From Bog-473 sp036268485 (GTDB taxonomy: Bacteria; Actinomycetota; Acidimicrobiia; Acidimicrobiales; RAAP-2): a stretch of DNA of 64,000 bases. A program made the translations under genes and the position numbers. Shown here piece after piece: positions 1 through 8,716 of the stretch. The stretch spans positions 184,556 to 248,555 of the forward strand of contig DATAUC010000042.1 in assembly GCA_036268485.1 (NCBI GenBank), read 5' to 3'. Within the stretch, counting starts at the first letter, position 1. Every line of letters begins with the position of its first letter. A model generated the notes under the pieces. That model did not search any database, was not told where the DNA came from, and saw only the letters and a program-made list of their open reading frames with translations.

Positions 1-1163
1 CTCATGCCCGGCGTTCCCCGCGCCACCACGCCGAGATCGACGTCGGGATCCATCCGCTTGCCCTTGCAGTGCACCTGCAGGATGGGGAGACGCTCCTCGA
101 GGTCGGGCAGCGGAACCACGATCTGGCGGTCGAACCGACCCGGCCGCAGCAGCGCCGGGTCCAGGATGTCGGGCCGGTTGGTGGCGGCGATCATGACGAC
201 GCCTTCAGACGTGTCGAAGCCGTCCATCTCGGAGAGCATCTGGTTCAGCGTCTGCTCGCGCTCGTCGTGGCCACCACCCAGGCCGGCGCCCCGCTTGCGG
301 CCGATGGAGTCGATCTCGTCGACGAAGACAATGGCCGGGGCCTGCTTGCGGGCCGTCTGGAACAGATCGCGCACGCGGCTGGCGCCCACGCCGACGAACA
401 TCTCCATGAAGTCAGAACCGCTGACCGACATGAAGGGGACGCCGGCTTCCCCGGCCACGGCCCGGGCCAGGAGTGTCTTGCCGGTACCGGGAGGGCCCAC
501 CAGGAGGACACCCTTGGGGATTTTCGCCCCGATCTCCTTGAAGCGAGCGGGCGTCTTCAAGAAGTCCACCACCTCGCTGATCTCCTGCTTGACACCGGCG
601 TAGCCGGCCACGTCGTCGAAGGTGGTGGACGGGCGGTCGCTACTGAAGGTCTTGGCCTTGGAGCGGCCGATCGACATGATGCCGCTCATCTGCCCCTTGG
701 TCTGGCGCCCGATGAAGTAGATGAAGAGCGCCACCATGCCGCCGATGAAGAGATAGGGCAGGAGCAGGCTGATGAGGCTGCCCGATGACGTCGGGAACGT
801 CACGGCCACGCCGTCGTTGCGCATCTCGATCACGTCGGTCTGCAGGGACGGGCTCGGTCCGGCCGCGTTGTAGGACGTCCCGTTCTTCAGCTTCCCGGTG
901 ATCTGGCCCGTCGAATTGCTGATCTGGGCCGACTTGACCGCATGGGCTTTCACGTCCTTCATATAGGTCGTGTAGCTGATGGTCTTGGAAGGATGGGGCT
1001 TGATGAAGGTCACGGCCAGCAGGATGGCCACGACGGCGACCGAGAGCACGACCATCAGCCAACGCCAGTTCTGGCCCTCGGGGCCACCCCCTGACGGGGT
1101 GGTTCCATCGCCAGAAGGGTTGTTTTGCTTGGCGGAGGACCGCTCGGGACGCTGAGGACTCAC
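1..1163 (-). CDS. ftsH: ATP-dependent zinc metalloprotease FtsH (5' part, runs off the window)
   Basis: Membrane-anchored AAA+ protease that degrades misfolded and regulatory membrane proteins. The first 387 codons are present. A GTG start at 1161-1163 is preceded by an in-frame TAG. After a hydrophilic N-terminus, a first membrane segment lies near residues 33-53 and a second near 132-151, flanking the extracytoplasmic domain. The AAA domain shows Walker A GPPGTGKT (223-230), Walker B VFVDEIDS (279-286) and a second region of homology with ATNRPDILDPALLRPGRFDR (327-346). The zinc-protease domain with HEXXH would lie beyond base 1. It is transcribed away from the mannose cluster that starts 87 bases upstream. 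Identification is near certain. Confidence 0.97.
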   Translation of the reverse strand, partial: MSPQRPERSSAKQNNPSGDGTTPSGGGPEGQNWRWLMVVLSVAVVAILLAVTFIKPHPSKTISYTTYMKDVKAHAVKSAQISNSTGQITGKLKNGTSYNAAGPSPSLQTDVIEMRNDGVAVTFPTSSGSLISLLLPYLFIGGMVALFIYFIGRQTKGQMSGIMSIGRSKAKTFSSDRPSTTFDDVAGYAGVKQEISEVVDFLKTPARFKEIGAKIPKGVLLVGPPGTGKTLLARAVAGEAGVPFMSVSGSDFMEMFVGVGASRVRDLFQTARKQAPAIVFVDEIDSIGRKRGAGLGGGHDEREQTLNQMLSEMDGFDTSEGVVMIAATNRPDILDPALLRPGRFDRQIVVPLPDLEERLPILQVHCKGKRMDPDVDLGVVARGTPGM

Positions 1164-1250
1164 CGGTCCAGACTATGCGTCCACTCCCGCAAACGGTGAC
1201 CGCCCCGCCTGCAGGCCATCGGCAATGAGGCGCCCAGTAACGTCTGGGCG

Positions 1251-2216
1251 ATGACCGACATCAGCCCCGACACGCCCGGTCGAGGGCGAGGCGGCGCGCC
1301 GGCCCAACCCCCGGGACCCGTGCCTACGGGCTACGTGGCGGCCGCCCCGGTGGCTCCGCCGGCCGGTGCCACCCCCATTGCAGTCGGTGCGCCGGTTCTC
1401 GATGACCCGGGAAATGAAACGGACCTGCGGTTTCTCGATCAGCCGGGCGCGGCGCCCACCACCAAGGCGCAGGCATGGCGCTGGTTCTTCTACACCCTGG
1501 TCGGCTTCGTGGTGGGCCAGCTCGTGGCCGCCGTCTTCGGGTCCGCCGCCGGATCCCTGGCCGGCAAGACGGCGGCGCAGATGAAGGTAATCACGACGGC
1601 CAACGTGCCCCCGGAGTGGTACACCATCGCCACCCTGCTGGGGCTCTGGGTCGGCTTTGTGGGAGCCCCCTGGTTGGCCAGCCGTTGGCACGGCACCCGG
1701 CGGTTCCTGACTGATCTGGGGGTCCGCTTCCGGGTCATTGACCTGGTCGGCATCGCCATCGGCATCGGGGCCCAGCTCGTCATCGTCCTGCTCTACGCCC
1801 CCTTTCGTCACGACATCCACAACTTCAACGGGCCCTCCCAGAAACTGACGGGAAGCTCGCATGGCGCCGGCATCGTGGTCATCATCCTGGCCACGTCGGT
1901 GGCGGTCCCGGTGGTGGAGGAATTGTTCTTCCGGGGCCTGCTCTTCAAGGCGCTCGTCCGGTTGTGCGCGCCGATCGGCGGGGGCGCCACCACGGCCCGG
2001 GGCGCCGCCATCGTGGCGGCCGTGGTTCTTGACGGACTGCTCTTCGGGTTGGCCCATGCCGAATGGGTGCAGTTGGCCGGACTGGCGCTCTTCGGCATGG
2101 CACTGGCCGCCATCGCCTACCGGACCGGCCGGCTGGGCATGAACATGGTGGCGCACGCGTCGTTCAACACGGTGGCCCTGGTGGCCGTCCTGAGTCAACG
2201 GGGCGGTGTCCACTGA
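1251..2216 (+). CDS. CPBP family intramembrane metalloprotease
   Basis: Predicted 321-residue membrane protein of the CPBP/ABI (Rce1-like) family of intramembrane endopeptidases. A proline-rich cytoplasmic N-terminus of about 75 residues is followed by several membrane segments. Family catalytic motifs are visible: EELFFRG (223-229, EExxxR type), a histidine in FGLAHAEW (H269) and a final HASFN (H302). Its substrate cannot be told from sequence; bacterial members act in membrane protein processing or bacteriocin immunity. The stop overlaps the presumed CTG start of the next gene by four bases, so the two are probably translationally coupled. Confidence 0.9.
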   Translation: MTDISPDTPGRGRGGAPAQPPGPVPTGYVAAAPVAPPAGATPIAVGAPVLDDPGNETDLRFLDQPGAAPTTKAQAWRWFFYTLVGFVVGQLVAAVFGSAAGSLAGKTAAQMKVITTANVPPEWYTIATLLGLWVGFVGAPWLASRWHGTRRFLTDLGVRFRVIDLVGIAIGIGAQLVIVLLYAPFRHDIHNFNGPSQKLTGSSHGAGIVVIILATSVAVPVVEELFFRGLLFKALVRLCAPIGGGATTARGAAIVAAVVLDGLLFGLAHAEWVQLAGLALFGMALAAIAYRTGRLGMNMVAHASFNTVALVAVLSQRGGVH

Positions 2217-4693
2217 CCAGCATTGACGAGGAGCTGCTGGCACGCGAGTTCGGACCGCGTGAAAGCAGCCCACCGGTAATCGAACGTCGCCAATCCACCT
2301 CGACCACCGCCGTCTGGGCGCCCCGGGTGGCCACCGCGCTCTGCGTCGGCACCGTCATCGGAATCGTGCTGTGGCAGATGCATCTCCCACTTCTCCTGAA
2401 CTCTTCGACGACCACCGGGGGTGACAACGGCGGTCACTACGCCCTGCCCGCCTTCTTGGATTCCACCTTGCTCTCGCACTGGCAACTGACCGGCTGGGAT
2501 CCCCAGTGGTACGACGGGTTCCCGCTCTACACCTACTACTTCGTGCTGCCTGATCTCCTGATTGCCTTGGCCAGCCACGTCATCGGGTACGCCGTGGCCT
2601 TCAAGTGGGGCACGGTTCTCGGTTCCGTCTTGCTGCCAGTGGCGGCATGGGCCATGGGCCGGTTGTTCGGGATGCGTCGCGCCTTCCCCGGTGCCCTGGC
2701 CGCCATCTCACTCTGCTTTCTCTTTGACTACACGTACACCATTTACGGCGGCAACCTCTTCTCCACGCTGGCCGGTGAGTATGCGTACTCGCTGAGCATC
2801 GCCCTGGCTCTGCTCTTCCTCGGCTTGATGGCCCGCGGGTTGCGAACGGGACGGCATCGTGGCTGGTCGGCCGTCGTGCTGGCTCTCTGCATATTGGCGC
2901 ACATCGTCCCGGCCCTCTTCGCCATCGTCGGGGCGGCGTTGCTGCTGGGCTTGGAGATGTTGCCGGACAAGATGCGGCCCCATGACTCCTGGCTGGCTCA
3001 GCCCAATGACCGGGTGGTGCTTTCCCGACTGACCCGGGTCCAAGCCTTGTGGTGGGGCGTCTCCACCGTCGGCCTCGGGGTGATGCTGGTGGCCTTCTGG
3101 TGGATCCCGTTCGGTATCGACCAGCCCTATGCCAACGCCATGGGGTACACCAACGTCCACACCTTCGTGGCCATCCTGCTGCCCCAGGCCGACTGGTGGG
3201 TGCTCATCCTGGCCGGACTGTCCGCGCTGGCCGCGCTGGCCATGCGCAGCCGGTTCGGCATCCTGATGGGCCTGCTGGCCGGACTCAGCGCGTTGGCCGT
3301 CATCTTCGACCCCCAGGGCAGCCTGTACAACACCCGGTTCCTTCCCCTGTGGTTTCTCTCCGTCTATCTCCTGGCCGGCTGGGGTATCGCAGCCGCCGTG
3401 ACCGGCGTGGTCGATCTGGCCGAATGGTGGCAGCGCCGGAACGTCCACTCGTACGCCTTGGCCTCGGCGGAGGTGGACGGGGCCACCGGGGCTTCCGAGT
3501 GGATGCCGCCGCGCAAGGTCGGCGCCTCCTGGTCGATCGCCGGTGTGGCCGGCCCCCTGGTCACGCTGGTGGTGGCGCTGGCCGTCGTGGTCACGCCGTT
3601 CGTGCTCCCGTTCTCGACCCTGCAATCGATCGGCATCACGCCTGGGGCCAACCAGGTGACCAACTGGTCCGCGTTCAACTACAAGGGTTACGAGAATCAA
3701 GCGGCCTACCCCGAGTACCACGCCGTCCTGCAGACCATGGAAAAGGTGGGACGGACCAACGGGTGCGGGCAAGCCATGTGGCAGTACGACCCCAGCCTGA
3801 ACCGTTTCGGTACCACCATGGCGCTGATGCTCCTGCCGTATTGGTCCCACGGCTGCATCGGCTCAATGGAGGGTCTGCTCTTCGAGTCTTCGGCCACCAC
3901 GCCGTACCACTTCTTGAACCAGGCCGAGCTCTCCGAGCAACCTTCCGAGCCCATGGTCGGTCTGGACTACTCGGCTTTGAACGTGCCTCAGGGGATTGAA
4001 CATCTCCAGTTGCTGGGGGTGCGCTACTTCATGGCGTCGAGCCCCACGGTCGAGGCGGCGGCCGATGCGGACCCGTCGCTCACGCTGCTGGCCTCCACCG
4101 GCCCCTGGACCTCGACCACCGCCGGCAGCACGACGACCACCACCTGGAAGATCTACCAAGTTGCGCAATCACGCGAAGTCACGCCGCTGGCCAATGATCC
4201 GGCCGTGGAGGTCGGCATCAAGGCGGGACAGTCTTCGTGGCTGCCCCCGTCCGAGGCCTGGTACAACGACCCGGCCCGCTGGAATGTGGAGCTGGCCCAG
4301 AGCGGACCCGCCTCGTGGCCGCGGGTCCCGATCGGCGACCCGGCCCCTCCCCAAAAAGCCACCGCGCCGACACGGGTCAGTCACATTCACGAGTCCGACA
4401 ACGGCATCACCTTCCATGTGACCAGGGTGGGGACGCCGGTGCTGGTCAAGGTCTCCTACTTCCCTAATTGGAAAGCATCGGGGGCTACCGGGCCCTACCG
4501 GGTCACGCCCAATCTCATGGTGGTGGTGCCCACCGCCCACAACGTCAGCTTGCAGTACGGCGCCACCGCGGCCAACCGGGTCGGGCAGCTGCTGTCCCTG
4601 CTCGGCGTCCTGGGTCTGCTCGCCGGCCTGGTGGTGCCGCGCCTGCGACGCCGGCGCACCGGCTCTGAAAACGAGATGGTTCCCACACCGTAA
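2213..4693 (+). CDS. Large polytopic membrane protein, PTPS-related / GT-C-like
   Basis: About 826 residues with many hydrophobic segments, a long non-cytoplasmic domain after about residue 480 and a last membrane helix followed by a basic tail (RLRRRR). The N-terminal part has GGDNGGHY and an aromatic stretch around WDPQWYDGFPLYTYYF, as in membrane proteins annotated as 6-pyruvoyl-tetrahydropterin-synthase-related. These resemble GT-C glycosyltransferases and YfhO-like proteins, so a polyprenyl-phosphate-sugar transfer role is plausible but unproven. No ATG is suitably placed. A CTG at 2213 overlaps the upstream TGA in ATGA fashion and is the best start; a GTG further in would remove about 40 residues. 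It precedes manB by 13 bases. Confidence 0.75.
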   Translation: MTSIDEELLAREFGPRESSPPVIERRQSTSTTAVWAPRVATALCVGTVIGIVLWQMHLPLLLNSSTTTGGDNGGHYALPAFLDSTLLSHWQLTGWDPQWYDGFPLYTYYFVLPDLLIALASHVIGYAVAFKWGTVLGSVLLPVAAWAMGRLFGMRRAFPGALAAISLCFLFDYTYTIYGGNLFSTLAGEYAYSLSIALALLFLGLMARGLRTGRHRGWSAVVLALCILAHIVPALFAIVGAALLLGLEMLPDKMRPHDSWLAQPNDRVVLSRLTRVQALWWGVSTVGLGVMLVAFWWIPFGIDQPYANAMGYTNVHTFVAILLPQADWWVLILAGLSALAALAMRSRFGILMGLLAGLSALAVIFDPQGSLYNTRFLPLWFLSVYLLAGWGIAAAVTGVVDLAEWWQRRNVHSYALASAEVDGATGASEWMPPRKVGASWSIAGVAGPLVTLVVALAVVVTPFVLPFSTLQSIGITPGANQVTNWSAFNYKGYENQAAYPEYHAVLQTMEKVGRTNGCGQAMWQYDPSLNRFGTTMALMLLPYWSHGCIGSMEGLLFESSATTPYHFLNQAELSEQPSEPMVGLDYSALNVPQGIEHLQLLGVRYFMASSPTVEAAADADPSLTLLASTGPWTSTTAGSTTTTTWKIYQVAQSREVTPLANDPAVEVGIKAGQSSWLPPSEAWYNDPARWNVELAQSGPASWPRVPIGDPAPPQKATAPTRVSHIHESDNGITFHVTRVGTPVLVKVSYFPNWKASGATGPYRVTPNLMVVVPTAHNVSLQYGATAANRVGQLLSLLGVLGLLAGLVVPRLRRRRTGSENEMVPTP

Positions 4694-4706
4694 GGTTGGT
4701 CTCGTC

Positions 4707-6071
4707 ATGACTCGAATGGATCAGGTTTTCAAGGCCTACGACGTGCGCGGCATCGTGCCCGATCAACTCGACGCCGCCATGTGTCGAGCCATCGGCCGAG
4801 CGTTTGCCCGCTTCACGGGAGCCCCCGAAATTCTGATGGCCCGGGACATGCGCGAGTCCGGGGTCGAACTGGCGCGGGCCTTCTCCGACGGGGCTCGCTC
4901 CGAAGGCGTGGACGTGGTCGACCTGGGCATGGCCTCCACCGATTTCCTCTACTTCGCGGCCGGCCACCTCGATGCCCCCGGAGCGATGTTCACGGCATCG
5001 CACAATCCGGCCCAGTACAACGGGATGAAGCTCTGCCTCTCGGGGGCCCGTCCCATCGGCCGCGATACGGGACTGCTCGAGATTGAACAGACGGCCGAAG
5101 ACCTGCTCGAAGAGCCGCTGGGTGAACTCACCGGCTCGTGGACCGAGCAGAACCTGCTCGAAGAGTGGGCCAAGCACGTGGTCGGGTTCATCGACCGCGA
5201 CGCACTGCGTCCGCTCAAGATCGTGGCCGACACGGCCAACGGGATGGGGGGACTGGTGGTGCCCACCGTCTTCGCCCACCTGCCCTTCGAGGTCGACATT
5301 CTCTTCCCCGAATTAGACGGCACCTTTCCCAATCACCCGGCCGATCCGATCCAACCCGAAAACCTGGTGGACCTGAAGGAAGCGGTGCTGGCCCAAGGGG
5401 CTGATGTCGGTCTGGCCTTCGACGGGGATGCCGACCGGGTGTTCCTGGTCGACGAGCGGGCCGAGCCCGTGTCGGGGTCGCTGACCACGGCCCTGGTGGC
5501 CGCCTCCATGTTGGCGAAATACCCGGGCGAGACGGTCCTCTACAACCTCATCTGCTCGCACGTCGTCCCCGAAGTCGTGCTGGAGCACGGGGGCACGCCG
5601 ATCCGGACCAAGGTCGGGCATTCCATCATTAAGCGGGTGATGGCCGACACCGGGGCCGTCTTCGGCGGTGAGCACTCGGGGCACTACTACTACCGCGACA
5701 ACTTCCGGGCCGATTCGGGCATCATCACCGCCTTGCTGGTGCTCGAGTTGATGAGCCAGAGCGACCAGACCCTGTCCGAACTGCTCGAGCCGTTCCAGCG
5801 CTATAGCGACTCGGGCGAGATCAATACCGAAGTCATCGACCCGGTCGCCACCGTGGCCGCAATCGCGGCCCATGAGCGAGCGGCCGGCGCGTCGGTCGAT
5901 CAGCTGGACGGGCTAACCGTCGAGCACGGCGACTGGTGGTACAACGTTCGGCCTTCGAACACCGAACCCTTGCTGCGCCTCAACGTCGAAGCCAAGACGC
6001 CGGAACTCTGTGCCGCCCACGTCGCTGAGGTGAAAGAGCTCATCTCGACCTTCGCCGAAGCGACCTCTTGA
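4707..6071 (+). CDS. manB: Phosphomannomutase / phosphoglucomutase
   Basis: Interconverts mannose-6-phosphate and mannose-1-phosphate (possibly glucose phosphates too), the step before GDP-mannose for glycolipids and glycans. The 454 residues match the alpha-D-phosphohexomutase family length. Visible motifs are the phosphoserine loop TASHNP (about 92-97), the metal loop DGDADRV (about 239-245), the sugar-binding GEHSGH (about 319-324) and the phosphate-binding RPSNTEPLLR near the C-terminus. It sits in an actinobacterial arrangement, followed by a Trm112-like gene and an SIS-domain isomerase, as around Rv3256c-Rv3258c in Mycobacterium tuberculosis. Confidence 0.95.
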   Translation: MTRMDQVFKAYDVRGIVPDQLDAAMCRAIGRAFARFTGAPEILMARDMRESGVELARAFSDGARSEGVDVVDLGMASTDFLYFAAGHLDAPGAMFTASHNPAQYNGMKLCLSGARPIGRDTGLLEIEQTAEDLLEEPLGELTGSWTEQNLLEEWAKHVVGFIDRDALRPLKIVADTANGMGGLVVPTVFAHLPFEVDILFPELDGTFPNHPADPIQPENLVDLKEAVLAQGADVGLAFDGDADRVFLVDERAEPVSGSLTTALVAASMLAKYPGETVLYNLICSHVVPEVVLEHGGTPIRTKVGHSIIKRVMADTGAVFGGEHSGHYYYRDNFRADSGIITALLVLELMSQSDQTLSELLEPFQRYSDSGEINTEVIDPVATVAAIAAHERAAGASVDQLDGLTVEHGDWWYNVRPSNTEPLLRLNVEAKTPELCAAHVAEVKELISTFAEATS

Positions 6072-6090
6072 GAACGATAGGAATCCCGCT

Positions 6091-6333
6091 ATGACCCTTG
6101 ACCCATTGCTCCTCGATGTGCTGGCCTGCCCCGTCGACAAGGGGCCGCTGTTGTGGTTCTCGGACGAGGACATCCTCTACAACCCCCGCCTGCGCAAGAG
6201 CTACCCGGTGACCGATGGCGTACCGGTGCTCCTGCTCGAAGAAGGGGCCGATGTGGGTGACGCCGAACACGACCGGTTGACCGCCAAGGCCGAGAAGGAC
6301 GGCGTGCGAGCCACGGGCCCACTGCCGGGGTGA
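6091..6333 (+). CDS. Trm112 family (UPF0434) protein
   Basis: 80 residues. The family signature is clear: LLDVLACPVDKGPL near the N-terminus, then YNPRLRKSYPVTDGVPVLL. Trm112-like proteins are small zinc-ribbon-derived partners or stability factors. Many bacterial members keep only part of the cysteine set, and here only the CP motif remains. It lies between manB and an SIS-domain isomerase, and its TGA overlaps the next start (GTGA), so it belongs to the same transcript. Its role in this operon is unknown. Confidence 0.88.
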   Translation: MTLDPLLLDVLACPVDKGPLLWFSDEDILYNPRLRKSYPVTDGVPVLLLEEGADVGDAEHDRLTAKAEKDGVRATGPLPG

Positions 6334-7364
6334 CTCCCTCGCCGTACTTGGACACGCTGGGCCTGTGGGATGCCGCAGTGGCGTGGCCCGAGCAGATTGA
6401 AGCGGCCCGACTCACAACTGTGGCGGCGCTGGAAGAGGTGGCCTGGCCGGCCACCGGCTCCATGTCCGCCGTTGTCGTTCTCGGCGTGCACGGAGCCGGT
6501 GCCGCAGTGGCGGCTTTCGGAGCGCCCCGTTCGAGGGTGCCCATCGTGGTCGTGCCGGGCTTTGAGGTGCCCGCCTTCGTAGGGCCGGGCACCGTGGTGG
6601 TGGCCGTGTCGTACGGCGGGTCGACGGCGGAAACGTTGGCGGCGGCGCAGGCGGCGCAGCAACGAGGTGCCACCGTGGCCGTGATCACCAGCGGCGGAGC
6701 CCTGGCCGGCTGGGCCTCGTCCGAGCGGGTGCCTCGGCTCCCAATCGACGGATCGTTTCCGGTCGAACGCGCCGCCTACCCGGCCGAAGTGGTCACGCTT
6801 CTCCTGACCCTGGCGCACCTCGGCGTGCTCGAAGAGGTCGGCCCGATGCTGCAGGCAGCCGCCTCCACATGGGAGCGACGACGCACCGCCTTCGCCCACC
6901 TCGACGGACCGGCGGCCGAGATGGCCCGCCACATCGGACGGACGCTGCCGATCATCTACGGCGCCACCGGATTGAGTGCCGTAGCCGCGCTGCGTTGGAA
7001 GACGCAGGTCAATGAGAACGCCAAGACTGCAGCCTTTGCCGGCGAGGTCCCTGACGTGGGCCATCACGAAGTGGCCGGGTGGGGGCAACACGGCGATGTC
7101 ACCCGGCAGGTGCTCACGCTGATCACGCTGCGCGATGCCGGAGAGAACCCGCTGGTGGCCCGACAGTTTGACCTGGTCGTTGCGGCCACCGACGAGGTCA
7201 TGGCCAACGTGATCCCACTCTGGGCCGACGGTGACAGCGAGCTTGGGCGTTTCTTCGATCTGGTCATGTTCGGTGACTTCGTGTCGTTGCACCTGGCTGG
7301 ACGCGAGTCGATCGACCCGGGGCCTGCTCCGGCTTTGAGCGACGTGGCCGCCGCGCTGCCCTGA
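6330..7364 (+). CDS. SIS-domain phosphomannose/phosphoglucose isomerase-like protein
   Basis: 344 residues, GTG start overlapping the previous stop. It resembles bifunctional phosphoglucose/phosphomannose isomerases of the PGI superfamily: an N-terminal SIS domain with VVAVSYGGSTAETLAAAQ (about 90-107), and a C-terminal half with KTQVNENAKTAAF and a histidine pair in VGHHEVAGW. These would bind sugar phosphate and supply the acid/base residues. Likely reaction: fructose-6-phosphate to mannose-6-phosphate, feeding ManB. Synteny with the mycobacterial manB region supports this. Substrate choice between glucose and mannose is not decided by sequence. Confidence 0.85.
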   Translation: MTPSPYLDTLGLWDAAVAWPEQIEAARLTTVAALEEVAWPATGSMSAVVVLGVHGAGAAVAAFGAPRSRVPIVVVPGFEVPAFVGPGTVVVAVSYGGSTAETLAAAQAAQQRGATVAVITSGGALAGWASSERVPRLPIDGSFPVERAAYPAEVVTLLLTLAHLGVLEEVGPMLQAAASTWERRRTAFAHLDGPAAEMARHIGRTLPIIYGATGLSAVAALRWKTQVNENAKTAAFAGEVPDVGHHEVAGWGQHGDVTRQVLTLITLRDAGENPLVARQFDLVVAATDEVMANVIPLWADGDSELGRFFDLVMFGDFVSLHLAGRESIDPGPAPALSDVAAALP

Positions 7365-7369
7365 GTGAT

Positions 7370-7831
7370 GTGATTCGGGTCCGCCCCGTCACCAGCGACG
7401 AGTGGCCGCTCTGGCGTGTTCTTCGCTTGAGCGCCTTGGCCGACGCCCCCTTTGCCTTCAGCTCGACCTTGGCCGAATGGCAGGGACCCGGGGACACGGA
7501 AGACCGATGGCGCCAACGACTCGATACCGTGCCGTGCAACATCGTGGCCGAACAGCATGACGAGCCCGTTGGCATGGTCAGCGGCACCACGACTGGCGAT
7601 GACATCGAACTCATCTCCATGTGGGTGGCGCCAGAGGCGCGAGGGATGGGTGTCGGCGATGCGCTGATCGATGCCGTAGTGCAGTGGGCGGCGACATGGG
7701 GAGCGGAGCGAATCGTCCTGTGTGTCATGGAGGGCAATGACGCCGCCAATGTCCTGTACCGCCGGCACCGATTCGTCCACACCGGCCAATGCGACGGACA
7801 GATCCAGATGGCTCGCCTGTTGACGCTCTAG
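7370..7831 (+). CDS. GNAT family N-acetyltransferase
   Basis: 153 residues with the standard GNAT fold. The acetyl-CoA loop is seen as MWVAPEARGMGVGDALIDAV (about 84-103, the R/Q-x-x-G-x-G/A motif), followed by a strand and helix ending in ANVLYRRHRFVHTG typical of motif B. The substrate is unknown. A GTG at 7370 is the first suitable start, five bases after the preceding stop, suggesting cotranscription with the isomerase. Confidence 0.88.
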   Translation: MIRVRPVTSDEWPLWRVLRLSALADAPFAFSSTLAEWQGPGDTEDRWRQRLDTVPCNIVAEQHDEPVGMVSGTTTGDDIELISMWVAPEARGMGVGDALIDAVVQWAATWGAERIVLCVMEGNDAANVLYRRHRFVHTGQCDGQIQMARLLTL

Positions 7832-7930
7832 TCCAGGAGCGGATCTCGGCCCATCGTGCGGCCAGCGGTTTCTTGTCTACATTGACGGCGTGCGGGTTCC
7901 GGCGCTGGCCAGCGACACCCATCCCAGCCC

Positions 7931-8716
7931 GTGCTGAACGGAAAGCGGATCGCCGTCGTCCTGCCGGCCTATAACGCGGCCAACACCCTGGCCCTGACGA
8001 TGGACGGGATCGACCGGGCTGTGGTCGACGACGTGCTCATTGTGGACGACGACAGCAGGGACGACACGGTCGGCATCGCCACCGATTTGGGTCTCGAGCC
8101 CATCGTGCACGACCACAACACGGGTTACGGCGGCAATCAGAAGACGTGTTACGCCGCGGCGCTCGGCCAAGGCGCCGACGTGGTGGTCATGTTGCATCCC
8201 GACTATCAGTACTCACCTCGGTTGGTAGTCCCGATGGCCGGCATGATTGCCTACGGCGACTACGACATGGTGCTCGGATCCCGGATCCTGGCCCAGAATG
8301 CCATCCAAGGCGGCATGCCCCGCTACAAGTACGTGGCCAACCGATCACTCACCCTGTTCGAGAACCTCGTTGTCGGCCACAAGCTCTCGGAGTACCACAC
8401 CGGATTGCGCGCCTTCAGCCGGGAACTTCTAGAGGCACTCCCGCTGAACCTCAACTCGGACGATTTCGTGTTCGACAACCAGATGATCGTCCAGGCCCTC
8501 GCCGCGGGCGCACGCATCGGCGAACTCTCCTGTCCGACGCGGTACTTCGCCGAGGCGTCGTCCATCGGCTTCCGGCGCAGCGTGCGCTACGGCGTGGGCG
8601 TGCTCAAGACATCGCTGCAGTACCGGGCCAGTCAATCGGGGCGGCGAACGTATCCCTACCTCCAGATTGACCGACCGCTGCATGCGGAGACGGGAACTGA
8701 GTCGAGCCCGAGTTAG
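7931..8716 (+). CDS. Glycosyltransferase family 2 (DPM1-like)
   Basis: 261 residues with a GT-A fold: N-terminal IAVVLPAYNAANTL, the nucleotide-binding VLIVDDDSRDDT (about 37-48), GYGGNQKTCYAAAL, and a metal-binding acidic loop in MLHPDYQYSP. It most resembles polyprenyl-phosphate mannose/glucose synthases and related membrane-peripheral GT2 enzymes; no C-terminal membrane helices are present. With ManB and the isomerase upstream, a mannosyl donor is a reasonable inference. The GTG start at 7931 leaves 99 bases without a gene upstream. The stop converges on the thiolase by four bases. Confidence 0.85.
   Translation: MLNGKRIAVVLPAYNAANTLALTMDGIDRAVVDDVLIVDDDSRDDTVGIATDLGLEPIVHDHNTGYGGNQKTCYAAALGQGADVVVMLHPDYQYSPRLVVPMAGMIAYGDYDMVLGSRILAQNAIQGGMPRYKYVANRSLTLFENLVVGHKLSEYHTGLRAFSRELLEALPLNLNSDDFVFDNQMIVQALAAGARIGELSCPTRYFAEASSIGFRRSVRYGVGVLKTSLQYRASQSGRRTYPYLQIDRPLHAETGTESSPS

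Noticed and set aside
1173..2273. Long minus-strand open frame opposite the CPBP protease
   Set aside because: Its translation is rich in G, R, Q and H with no motif, as expected from the complement of a high-GC gene; the plus-strand protein has clear catalytic motifs.
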